The notes under the pieces were generated by a model that saw only the letters and a program-made list of their open reading frames with translations, was not told the origin of the DNA and made no database searches. DNA of 53,767 bases from a virus. Positions 30,281-39,524 of this stretch are shown here, one piece after another. A program made the translations under genes and the position numbers. Location: IMG/VR virus record IMGVR_UViG_3300021963_000162, positions 1-53,767 of that record; one strand, 5' to 3'. The stretch's first letter is position 1. Each line of letters opens with the position of its first letter.

Positions 30281-31681
30281 ATGTCAAATAAAAATACTAT
30301 CACATACGGTGCCAAAGTATCACAAATAGAACAGGTGTATTACGGGCCTGTTTCTGTGATTCCACCTTCAACTACAATACCAGTGACAACAACATATTGT
30401 TTTTTGTCTAAGGCAGAACCTTGGGAAGATGATTTAAATCCACCTGTACCAAATTCAGACCAAAAGGCAATCAAACAAATCTTTAAAAATATGTTTGTTG
30501 CCAAGAAAATTAAGTCAAATGATATTTCTCCTGTGATTGAGAGAATTGATTGGTCTAATGGTACAATATACGATATTTACCGTGATGATATTGATGTTTT
30601 AGAAAAAGATGTAAATGGTTATGTAAGATATCATTTTTATGTTAAGAACTCTTATGACCAAGTTTTCAAATGCCTTTGGAATAACAATGACGATGAGTCA
30701 ACTGATGAACCTTATTTTGAACCAGGTTCTTATGACACAAACAACATATTCAAAGGTTCGGATGGTTATAAATGGAAATACATTTACACAATTGATCCAG
30801 GTAAAAAAGTAAAATTCATGGATTCAGAATGGATGCCAGTGCCTGTTGGTGCAAATACTCCAAACCCATTAGTTACCAGTGCAGGTGCAGGAAGTATAGA
30901 CTCCATTAATGTGATTAATGGTGGGTCAGGATACGATCCAGGTAACTCCGTTATTACAGTTGTTGTAACTGGTGACGGAACAGGTGCGGCTGCCGTAGCC
31001 GACATATCTGGTGGTGTAATACAAGATATTTTAATAACAAATCCTGGTACTAATTACACATATACCGAGGCTCACATCAGTTCAACTACTGGTTCAGGTG
31101 CAGTATTGCAAGCCAATTCTTCTCCTATTGGTGGCCATGGGTTCGATCCTATTTCTGAATTGGGTTGTGCTCATGTAATGTATACTTGTGAATTCAATGG
31201 TGATGAAGATGGTGCCATACCAACCGATATAGATTTTCACCAACTTGGGTTACTAATCAACCCAACAACGCAAAGCAGATATTTGGATGCCAAAAACGAT
31301 TTATCACCAACACCATATCCAGCAAATGGTGATATATATAGAACAACCACAGATGTGATTGTTGCACCAGGTTTTGGAGAATATGAAAGTGATGAGTTTG
31401 TTTATCAAGGTGGATTAACAATAGAAACAGCCACATTTACAGCAAGAGTTTTAAGTTTTGACACCTCAAGCAATGTGGTTAAGTTGATAAATATATCTGG
31501 AAGTCCAATTACAAACGCACCACTTTTCAGCAATACATCTAAAACAACAAGAACATTACTAACAACTAGTGAACCAAATTTTACAATACATTCAGGATAT
31601 ATTTCCTTTATTGAAAACAGAACTGGTGTCACAAGAAGCGCTGACGGAATAGAACAAATTAGATTTGTATTAGGTTACTAA
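30281..31681 (+). CDS. 8: gp8, baseplate wedge subunit
   Basis: A 466-residue gp8 homologue. T4 landmarks are present: CFLSKAEPWEDD (T4 GRSEPW), RIDWSNGTIYDIYRDD, FKGSDGYKWKYIYTIDPG (T4 GDGYVWEYLFEIPP), and a C-terminal ENRTGVTRSADGIEQIRFVL. T4 gp8 has 334 residues; the extra length is largely a GxGY module at about residues 205-285 (VINGGSGYDPG, ILITNPGTNYT). Gp8 dimers bind gp7 and gp10 in the outer wedge. The ATG follows an AATAAATAAA stretch without a strong ribosome site. Confidence 0.87.
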   Translation: MSNKNTITYGAKVSQIEQVYYGPVSVIPPSTTIPVTTTYCFLSKAEPWEDDLNPPVPNSDQKAIKQIFKNMFVAKKIKSNDISPVIERIDWSNGTIYDIYRDDIDVLEKDVNGYVRYHFYVKNSYDQVFKCLWNNNDDESTDEPYFEPGSYDTNNIFKGSDGYKWKYIYTIDPGKKVKFMDSEWMPVPVGANTPNPLVTSAGAGSIDSINVINGGSGYDPGNSVITVVVTGDGTGAAAVADISGGVIQDILITNPGTNYTYTEAHISSTTGSGAVLQANSSPIGGHGFDPISELGCAHVMYTCEFNGDEDGAIPTDIDFHQLGLLINPTTQSRYLDAKNDLSPTPYPANGDIYRTTTDVIVAPGFGEYESDEFVYQGGLTIETATFTARVLSFDTSSNVVKLINISGSPITNAPLFSNTSKTTRTLLTTSEPNFTIHSGYISFIENRTGVTRSADGIEQIRFVLGY

Positions 31682-31690
31682 AGGAAAAAA

Positions 31691-34600
31691 ATGGCTATCA
31701 ATTTTAATGTCAAACCGTACCACGATGACTTTGATCCTTCAAAGAATTTTCATAGAATCTTATTCAAACCAGGTTCTGCGGTTCAGGCTCGTGAATTAAC
31801 TCAATCACAAACAATACTACAAAGTCAAATTTCTAAGTTTGCTGATAACATTTTTTCACAAAATACACCAGTAACTGGTGGTAAAGTTACAACAAACTTA
31901 AATTGTAGTTACATTAAGTTAAACAAACAACAAAACAATATTGATATTGTTGCGTCAGATTTTAAGAATAGATTGATTCAAGATGCTAGTGGCACTATTC
32001 TTGCAAAGGTTGTTGCAACTGCTGAATCAATTGGCACAGATATTTCTTCTACTGAACCACCAACTTTGATTGTTAACTATCTGTCTGGTGTTCAGTTCAC
32101 AGACAACATGACTATCTATACAGCTGATGATTCTAATTACACTGCAACAACAATTGGTGTTGATGGTGAAACAACATGCACTGGGTTGGCATCAGTATCA
32201 TCCATTTCAGAAGGTGTTTTCTATGTTAGAAATGGTTACTACTCATCTCCAACACAAAATGAAGATGGTACATATAGCAAATATTCTATTGGTAATTTTG
32301 TTTCAGTTCAACCACAGACAACTATATTAAGCAAGTATAGTAATACACCTTCATTCCGTATTGGTTTACAAATTTATGAAACAATTGTGGACTATGTTGA
32401 TGATTCTTCATTATTGGATCCAGCAATTGGTGCATCAAATTATCAAGCACCAGGTGCAGACAGATATCAAATCAATTTAATATTGACCGCATTACCATTA
32501 ACAGTTGGTAATGATGACCAATTCATTGAGTTAGTTCGTATTGATAATGGTAAGATTGTTAAACAAGTTGACGGTACGGTTTATTCTGTAATTGATGATT
32601 ACTTTGCAAAGCGTGATTATGAATCCAATGGTGACTATATTGTTACTGAATTTAAAATTACACCATCAACAAACACAATCAATTCTTCTACATATGATTT
32701 GGGTATTGGAAAAGGCCTTGCATATGTACACGGTTATAGAATTGAAAATCAATCGAATCTTGTTCTTACAAACGACAGAGCTAGAACAACAGATAGTATT
32801 TTAAACAATGCCATCTTTATTGATTATGGTAGTTATTTGACCGTCAATAGTGTAAAAGGTACTTTTGATGTTACTACAATGCCAAAAATTGATTTGCATT
32901 GTGTTGGTAACTCAGGTATCTCTACGGCAAATACAACAACATATAATTCGACATTGGTTGGTTCTGCTAATATTAGAAACTTACAATATGTAAGTAGCAC
33001 CTCTGATAGTAATACCGCAACATATGTTTACAGAGCATACATCTCTGATGTTAGCACAACAACATTAACTGGTACTGCTGTGACTGGTACTGCAACAACC
33101 ATTTCATTGCCAGTTACTGCACAATTCTCTACTGTAACTGATGCATATTATGGTGCATCTATCACAGTCAATACTTCTGGTACAATAGATACTAGAAAAA
33201 TTACTGCATATAACGGTACAACTAGAGTTGCCACTGTTGATTCAGCGTTTACAATTAATCCAACAAATTCAAGCACCTTTACAATATCATTTTCTACCTC
33301 AACAGTAGAATCTATTGTTCGTAGAAACTCAAGTGATGTTATTATTTCAACTGCAAACATTGATTTGTCTGGTAAAAGAAATGGACTTGTTACTGGTGAT
33401 ACGATTCTAGAAAATCCAAACACACCTGAGTTGGTATTCCCTATTGGATACTCATACATAGCTAATGTATCCAATAGTAACTATGTTTCCACAAAAGTAT
33501 ATCGTGACCAAACAATCTCCGGTGGTGAATTATCAATTGCAATACCATCAGGAACACCATATACATTCTTAGGTACTTCTGGTGCATTATCATCTGATGT
33601 TAAAAAACAAAACTTTATTGTTATTGATAGAACATCAGGCCAAATTTTAGATTTTATTTCCAGTGGAAATACAATATCTCTTTCATCAGATAAAAAGACA
33701 GCAACATTTGCATCAAGCACTTATTCGGGTTATAATGTAGATGTTATTTGTGATTTGAATGTTTCAAATGCTGATAACACAAGCAGTATTTTGAAAATTA
33801 AAAACCTAGTTGAAGGTAACACAGGTGGTGTTCACATCAACGGCACACTTGTAAATACAAATTTCTATGTTGATTTAACCAACGGCCAAACATATATCAA
33901 AAGAGCTGGCATAACTAAAACAACCAGTTTATATGTGTCTGATGTTAAACAAATTGTTAAAATTATTGACACTAAGGATCCTACAGTCGATCCAACAGTT
34001 GCAATGTTAACTGATGCATCATATGATGTAACAAATCTATTCACATTGGATAATGGTCAAAGAGATAATTATTATGACCATGCATCGGTTAAATTAGTTT
34101 CTGGTGCAAATCTTCCAAAAGGTAACTTATTGGTCATATATGATTTCTACTCACACTCTGGTGGTGATGGTTACTTCAGTATCAAATCTTATTTGTCACC
34201 AAATTCTTCCTCTCCAGAAGTTTATCAAGAAATACCTACTTTCATAAGCAGACGAGGAACCAAATATAAATTATCCGACTGTGTTGATTTCAGACCAGTT
34301 AGAAAAAATGCTGTATCAACTTTAACATACAGATATACAGGAAACCCAACTGTTGACGATTCTGGTATTATGTTACCACAAAACTTGAATGAATATGTTA
34401 GTGATTATAGTTACTATCTTGGCAGAAAAGATAAATTGGTTTTGACCAAGGATCGTTCATTTAAAATTATTAGTGGCACACCTTCTGTAACGCCAGTATA
34501 TCCAACAGAACCTGATGGTTCATTGGTGTTGGCAAAATTAGACCACAATCCATACACTGCATTTATTCCAGGTGAAATTAGTGGACAAATCAACTCAGAC

Positions 34601-37084
34601 TTGTCTATTGAGAAAGTACTTCACAAAAACTGGGTCAAACGAGACATTACTGATTTGCAGACCAGAGTTAACAACCTTGAGTATTATTCATCATTGAGTT
34701 TGTTGGAATCTAATGCACAATCATTACAAGTACCAGATGTTAATGGTTTGAATCGTTTCAAGAACGGTATTCTTGTTGATGACTTCTCATCATACTCAAC
34801 AGCCGATACAGAAAATGCAGACTATGCTGCTAAAATTAATGTAAGAACTAAACAACTTACACCATTGACTTTGGTTGACAACTTCCAATTGCAAAACCCA
34901 ACTGTGTTGAATTCTTTAGGAACATTAAAGAAAACAAACAACTTTGCAATTTCAAGCATTTCTGGTACTAACACGAATGTATTTACTCTACCTTACACAA
35001 GTTCAAATGTTGTTATTCAACAACTAGCATCAAGCACAGTTAGTTTGAATCCATTTGGTGTTGCCATTTATGAAGGTGTTGCTAGACTTAACCCTCCAAT
35101 GGACAATTGGGTTGATAACACTCAAGCACCAGCCATTGTTGTGGTTGATCCTTCTATCGAAGTATACCAAGAAACAAATGGTGTAAACATTTTAAATGCT
35201 GGAGATTTTGCAACAATTCCAGGAACTTCTAGTTCATCATCAAGTTCATCTACAAGTGGACGAACAGTAACAACTACCACAAAAAATTATGCTGACCAAC
35301 TGAGAAATATTACTTCAGGAAGTTATTCACAAGTTTCTTCTACAATTGGAAGTGAGAATGGTTATCTGACCAATATTGCTGTTCTTCCATATATCAGAGC
35401 ACAACAAATTGTTTTCAAAGCTAAAGGCCTATTGGTTAACACTCCAGTAAACGCATACTTTGATGGTCAAGATGTTAGCCAATACATTCAAACACCAAAT
35501 ACAATTGAGTTGAAAGATGTTACTGGTACATTCAATGAAGATGATGTTGTTGGATTCTTTTACACAAATAAATTTTATCCAACAGCTCGTGTAGTTTCAA
35601 CATACAAATATCCAAACACAACAAAAGTTAGATTGTATGTTGCTAACTTACTTGGTGCACCAAATTATTCACCAACAAACTCCATTAGAAATGCTACATT
35701 CGATTCAAGTGGTGTTTATAGTGGCACAACCGCAAATGGTACAATTGATGATTCTGTTATTCCTTTATCAACATCGGGTGTAATTAGTGGCATTGGTGGA
35801 AGTTACACTGCTAACAATGAGCCTAATTTACAAATCTATAGGGTAAAAAACAGTCATGATTGGGGTACATTCTTAAATCAATATGGTGTTTGGGGTGATT
35901 TAAAACACACTGCAAGTTATTCAGCTTCATTTGTGTATGCACCACCAGAAACAGGAACATATACAATTCAATGTTCTTCAACAGGATCAGCAACTGTTAA
36001 ATCTAATACAACCACAATTGTTACATCTAGTGATCCAAAAACTGTAACTACCGCAACATTAAATATTACTAATTTAAATACTAGAACATTGTCTTGGACT
36101 GTTACTGGTTCAAATACAGGTTCTTCTGGATTTGCTTTGGTTATTAAAGATCCAAAAGGCAAAATTGTATTCCAGTCAACAAATCCTCCAAATTTAAATT
36201 ACGATTCAGTTGCACAGGAAATTATTTTGCCTCAAGGTGGTGCTTGGTTTACTGGTGTGACTAGATTGAAATTAGATTCACGAGCAACAAACATTGATGA
36301 TTATTATGTTGGTGCAAAAATCAATATAACAAGTAAATTCATACAAGAATATATTACCGAAACAGCCACATATGTTGCACCTAAAGCATCTAGTGGTGGT
36401 GGAGGTGGCGGCGGTTCAAATTGCTTTACATCAGAAACTATTGTTGATACCATAACTGGTAAAAAGAAAATTGTTGATATTAAAATTGGCGATAAAGTGT
36501 GGAACAAAAACAAAACTGAATTGAATACAGTTACTTTTGTCGAAAAAGCTTTGGATACAAATTTTGGTTCACTGTACACACCATCAAAAGATTTTGAACC
36601 GTTTGCGACTATCGAACATCCTTTGTATATTGATGGTAAATTGTCTGCTGTTGATCCTAAGGTGGTAGAAAATTATTATCCATGGTTAGGTAAAATGGAA
36701 AAAATTGATCCAGTGAAAGTTTCTCCGTCAGAAGGCAAAATGGTTTATAACCTATGGACCGATGGTGATGGAACATATACAGTTAATGGATATGGAACAA
36801 CAACAATCATTGGTGATGGTGGGGTGTTGAGATTGATGTTAGAAAAAGAAGTTGTGACTAACGATATTGTCGAAACGGTATTGAACACATGTATTTCTGC
36901 CGGAAAAGATACATCATATGGTGCTTATCTAATAAACAACACATTCGGCAAATTGAATGTCAGTCTTGTGAATAATTTACTGGTCAAAGCATTCAAAGAT
37001 GATACAAGTCCAAACACACGAAAAACTGTGATGACAATATTTAAACTGGTTGGAAAAATTGCTTGTATTATCAACAATAAATAA
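31691..37084 (+). CDS. giant baseplate/tail protein (DUF4815-type) with C-terminal Hint domain
   Basis: A 1797-residue protein with a good ribosome site (AAAGGAAAAAA). The start, NVKPYHDDFDPSKNFHRILF then VQARELTQSQTILQSQISKF, is the DUF4815-type opening of large structural proteins in T4-like cyanophages. Residues 30-1560 are mostly beta structure with Ser/Thr/Asn repeats, and a Ser-rich run near 1180. A GGGGGGGS hinge (about 1569-1576) leads to a Hint domain: Cys1578 in NCFTSETIVD, KIVDIKIGDKVW, TIEHPLYIDG (His1643) and DGDGTYTVNGYG (about 1691-1702). About 95 residues follow. Possibly the role of T4 gp10 or of a fibre anchor; not settled. Confidence 0.75.
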   Translation: MAINFNVKPYHDDFDPSKNFHRILFKPGSAVQARELTQSQTILQSQISKFADNIFSQNTPVTGGKVTTNLNCSYIKLNKQQNNIDIVASDFKNRLIQDASGTILAKVVATAESIGTDISSTEPPTLIVNYLSGVQFTDNMTIYTADDSNYTATTIGVDGETTCTGLASVSSISEGVFYVRNGYYSSPTQNEDGTYSKYSIGNFVSVQPQTTILSKYSNTPSFRIGLQIYETIVDYVDDSSLLDPAIGASNYQAPGADRYQINLILTALPLTVGNDDQFIELVRIDNGKIVKQVDGTVYSVIDDYFAKRDYESNGDYIVTEFKITPSTNTINSSTYDLGIGKGLAYVHGYRIENQSNLVLTNDRARTTDSILNNAIFIDYGSYLTVNSVKGTFDVTTMPKIDLHCVGNSGISTANTTTYNSTLVGSANIRNLQYVSSTSDSNTATYVYRAYISDVSTTTLTGTAVTGTATTISLPVTAQFSTVTDAYYGASITVNTSGTIDTRKITAYNGTTRVATVDSAFTINPTNSSTFTISFSTSTVESIVRRNSSDVIISTANIDLSGKRNGLVTGDTILENPNTPELVFPIGYSYIANVSNSNYVSTKVYRDQTISGGELSIAIPSGTPYTFLGTSGALSSDVKKQNFIVIDRTSGQILDFISSGNTISLSSDKKTATFASSTYSGYNVDVICDLNVSNADNTSSILKIKNLVEGNTGGVHINGTLVNTNFYVDLTNGQTYIKRAGITKTTSLYVSDVKQIVKIIDTKDPTVDPTVAMLTDASYDVTNLFTLDNGQRDNYYDHASVKLVSGANLPKGNLLVIYDFYSHSGGDGYFSIKSYLSPNSSSPEVYQEIPTFISRRGTKYKLSDCVDFRPVRKNAVSTLTYRYTGNPTVDDSGIMLPQNLNEYVSDYSYYLGRKDKLVLTKDRSFKIISGTPSVTPVYPTEPDGSLVLAKLDHNPYTAFIPGEISGQINSDLSIEKVLHKNWVKRDITDLQTRVNNLEYYSSLSLLESNAQSLQVPDVNGLNRFKNGILVDDFSSYSTADTENADYAAKINVRTKQLTPLTLVDNFQLQNPTVLNSLGTLKKTNNFAISSISGTNTNVFTLPYTSSNVVIQQLASSTVSLNPFGVAIYEGVARLNPPMDNWVDNTQAPAIVVVDPSIEVYQETNGVNILNAGDFATIPGTSSSSSSSSTSGRTVTTTTKNYADQLRNITSGSYSQVSSTIGSENGYLTNIAVLPYIRAQQIVFKAKGLLVNTPVNAYFDGQDVSQYIQTPNTIELKDVTGTFNEDDVVGFFYTNKFYPTARVVSTYKYPNTTKVRLYVANLLGAPNYSPTNSIRNATFDSSGVYSGTTANGTIDDSVIPLSTSGVISGIGGSYTANNEPNLQIYRVKNSHDWGTFLNQYGVWGDLKHTASYSASFVYAPPETGTYTIQCSSTGSATVKSNTTTIVTSSDPKTVTTATLNITNLNTRTLSWTVTGSNTGSSGFALVIKDPKGKIVFQSTNPPNLNYDSVAQEIILPQGGAWFTGVTRLKLDSRATNIDDYYVGAKINITSKFIQEYITETATYVAPKASSGGGGGGGSNCFTSETIVDTITGKKKIVDIKIGDKVWNKNKTELNTVTFVEKALDTNFGSLYTPSKDFEPFATIEHPLYIDGKLSAVDPKVVENYYPWLGKMEKIDPVKVSPSEGKMVYNLWTDGDGTYTVNGYGTTTIIGDGGVLRLMLEKEVVTNDIVETVLNTCISAGKDTSYGAYLINNTFGKLNVSLVNNLLVKAFKDDTSPNTRKTVMTIFKLVGKIACIINNK
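36422..36822 (+). other. Hint (hedgehog/intein-type) domain
   Basis: Block A starts at Cys1578 (CFTSETIVDTITGKKK), block B is TIEHP with His1643, and the last block is VYNLWTDGDGTYTVNGYG. The usual terminal Asn and following Cys/Ser/Thr splice junction is not present as HN-C; TTT follows instead. This suits self-cleavage at Asn1577-Cys1578 or ester formation rather than full protein splicing. Confidence 0.75.
37077..37083 (+). promoter_or_regulatory. candidate late promoter (ATAAATA)
   Basis: ATAAATA covers the stop of the giant gene and lies 22 bases before the next ATG (37106). Transcription would start about 12 bases ahead of the gene, with TTGGAAAA near the ribosome site. Confidence 0.4.
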
Positions 37085-37105
37085 TAGATTACTTGGAAAA
37101 AATAA

Positions 37106-39295
37106 ATGGCATATACATACAAAATATCACCAGCACAAATTATTCAAAGTGTTTCGACCTACACAGCTAATGTAACAGCTTACGATGCAGATACTGGTAT
37201 AGTCACACTCGACAAAGGTGTGAATATATCACTAGGCCACAATGAATCTGTTGGTGACTTAACCTCACAATACAGTTTAATTGGTAACATCACGAATGTC
37301 TCTAGTGCTATTAAAAATGGAACAGGATTACCTCAATTGTCTACAGATGAGGGTGGTAATTTTGTTGGTATCTTTAATGTACCATCAGGTGTATTTCAAA
37401 CAGGACAAAGAGTATTTCGTGTAGATAATAGAAGTGTTCCATCTCAACCAACAACTGCAACGACTTTTGCAGAAGCAACATTTACTGCATCTGGACTTGC
37501 AACAACTTCTCAAAAATTAGAATTTTCACCATCAATTGATTCTGCTGCATCTTCTTTTACGCAAGTTGGTCAAAGAAACAATCAATTAATAAGCACAACA
37601 GTGATTACAAGGCAACTTCCTGGAGATCCTGTTGCACAGTCTTTCATTATACAAAAAGACAATTTCCCAAATGGTCTTTTCCTTAAATCAATCAAAGTAT
37701 TTTTCTATTCTAAACCAACAACAGATGTACCAGTTAAGTTATCTATTGTTAATACATTGAATGGTTATCCTAATGGTCAAAGATTGGATCATTCAACAGT
37801 TGTTTTAAGTTCAAGTCAAGTTGTTACATCTAAAACACCACACTATTTGGATTCTTCCACATATACTGAGTTTGTTTTTGAAGCACCAGTATACATTCAA
37901 CCTGGTATATTGTATGCATTTATGTTGGAAACCAGTTCACCTGATTACCAAGTTTACTATGCACAACAAAATTCAACAGCTGTTTTATCAACAGCAAAAG
38001 AGAAACCAACCGATGCAAATCCAACAAACCCAACAAAAATTGGTGCTTCACCATATGTTGGTGCATTATTTGAATCACAAAACTCAATAACATGGACTGC
38101 TGACCAAACAAAAAATATGATGTTTGTTATTGATAGATGTGTATTCGATACATCTAAAAATCCAACAATTGATTTCACATTACAAAAAGGTTTACCATAT
38201 AGAAAAATTGGTTCAAATGACATTCAACATTTATTGGATGCAAATAATGTCAGCAATTTGCATGGCAATTTCTCCGACACTACTTGGTCTGACGCAGTTA
38301 ATTTGACCACAACAGATTTCACACCTGCTGCGACAGGAATTAACTATAGTTACTCAGCAACACTTGCAGAGGACAATTCTGTTATAGGACCATTTGAAGT
38401 ATCTCCTGGAAAATTAGGTTCGCCAACACCTGAGAACATAGATTTTGATGATGGACAAGGACAAAGAGTATTCTTGAAAGAAAGTAATACTTCATTTAAA
38501 TTATCAGCATCACTATTATCAACTGATGACAGTGTAACTCCAATCATTTCAGATGATGGTGTATCTGTATACAATATTCGTTATATTATTAACAATATGG
38601 AAATACAAAATAATGTAATTTCATTGGTTGAAGTTGGTGCAGGTTATGATGATGCAGCAAATACAATAGCAGAAATTTCTGCACCAGATATTGGATCAAA
38701 CCAAGCAACATTGGGTGTAAATGTTGCAAACAACGGAACATCAAATGTTGTTTCTTCCTTATATGTTATTAATCCAGGTTCTGGTTACATTACAACACCA
38801 ACAATTACCATTTATGGTGCCAATACAACACAGGCTACTGCGGTTGTATTTGGTGAAACATCACCAAAAGGTGGTAATTCTTATGCCAAGTATTTCACTA
38901 AGAAAGTTGTGTTGACTCCAGAAAATGATTCTGGTGATTTGAGGGTGTTCTATACCGCATACAAACCACTAGGCACAAGAGTGGATGTATATTACAAAAT
39001 TCTAAATCGTAACGACACACAAGATTTTGATGATGCAAATTGGAACTTGATGACTCAAGTTGGAAACCAAAACGCATACTCACAATCAAAAACAAATTTG
39101 ATTGAGTTTGAGTGTGCGCCAGGAACTTTAGGTAAGGCTGATAATTTCATTTCTTACACAAGTGAAACTGGTGAAACATATAGTCAATTCAGTCAGTTTG
39201 CAATCAAAGTTGTAATGTCTTCCGCTGATAGTACTATTATTCCTATAATAACAGACATTCGTGCATTGGCATTACCAGCTGGAACAGGCATTTGA
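37106..39295 (+). CDS. baseplate/tail structural protein with GxGY module
   Basis: A 729-residue protein. The centre (DPVAQSFIIQKDNFPNGLFL, then KSIKVFFYSKPTTDVPVKLS, residues 180-230, and SSPDYQVYYAQ) resembles C-terminal parts of large DUF4815-type cyanophage proteins, so this and the preceding giant gene may be two halves of one ancestral unit. Residues 495-580 carry the GxGY module (LVEVGAGYDDAANT, YVINPGSGYITTP). The last 140 residues are a beta-rich domain (KYFTKKVVLTPENDSGDLRV). It is part of the baseplate-to-fibre run; exact location unknown. Confidence 0.7.
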   Translation: MAYTYKISPAQIIQSVSTYTANVTAYDADTGIVTLDKGVNISLGHNESVGDLTSQYSLIGNITNVSSAIKNGTGLPQLSTDEGGNFVGIFNVPSGVFQTGQRVFRVDNRSVPSQPTTATTFAEATFTASGLATTSQKLEFSPSIDSAASSFTQVGQRNNQLISTTVITRQLPGDPVAQSFIIQKDNFPNGLFLKSIKVFFYSKPTTDVPVKLSIVNTLNGYPNGQRLDHSTVVLSSSQVVTSKTPHYLDSSTYTEFVFEAPVYIQPGILYAFMLETSSPDYQVYYAQQNSTAVLSTAKEKPTDANPTNPTKIGASPYVGALFESQNSITWTADQTKNMMFVIDRCVFDTSKNPTIDFTLQKGLPYRKIGSNDIQHLLDANNVSNLHGNFSDTTWSDAVNLTTTDFTPAATGINYSYSATLAEDNSVIGPFEVSPGKLGSPTPENIDFDDGQGQRVFLKESNTSFKLSASLLSTDDSVTPIISDDGVSVYNIRYIINNMEIQNNVISLVEVGAGYDDAANTIAEISAPDIGSNQATLGVNVANNGTSNVVSSLYVINPGSGYITTPTITIYGANTTQATAVVFGETSPKGGNSYAKYFTKKVVLTPENDSGDLRVFYTAYKPLGTRVDVYYKILNRNDTQDFDDANWNLMTQVGNQNAYSQSKTNLIEFECAPGTLGKADNFISYTSETGETYSQFSQFAIKVVMSSADSTIIPIITDIRALALPAGTGI

Positions 39296-39296
39296 T

Positions 39297-39524
39297 ATGT
39301 TGGTTAAAGTTACAGGCACCCCTTTTGTTAGAGATAGCAACAGTATGGGACTTATTAACAATGATGACCATGCAAGAAATGATTACTATAATAAAGTCCG
39401 TATGATGAAATCACAAAAAGACGAAATAAATAAAGTAAAGACAGAAGTGGAAAGCATCAAGAATGATGTATCTGAAATCAAATCTCTGTTGTTACAACTA
39501 ATGGATAAAGGTTCAAATGGCTAA
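39297..39524 (+). CDS. small conserved coiled-coil protein
   Basis: A 75-residue protein. ATG 39297 is used since it follows the previous stop by one base and gives MLVKVTGTPFVRDSNSMGLI, a conserved opening in cyanophage-type genomes. Residues 30-72 form a heptad-rich helix (KDEINKVKTEVESIKNDVSE), probably an oligomer. The gene overlaps the large fibre gene by 8 bases and may encode a fibre-assembly or linking factor. Function unproven. Confidence 0.7.
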   Translation: MLVKVTGTPFVRDSNSMGLINNDDHARNDYYNKVRMMKSQKDEINKVKTEVESIKNDVSEIKSLLLQLMDKGSNG

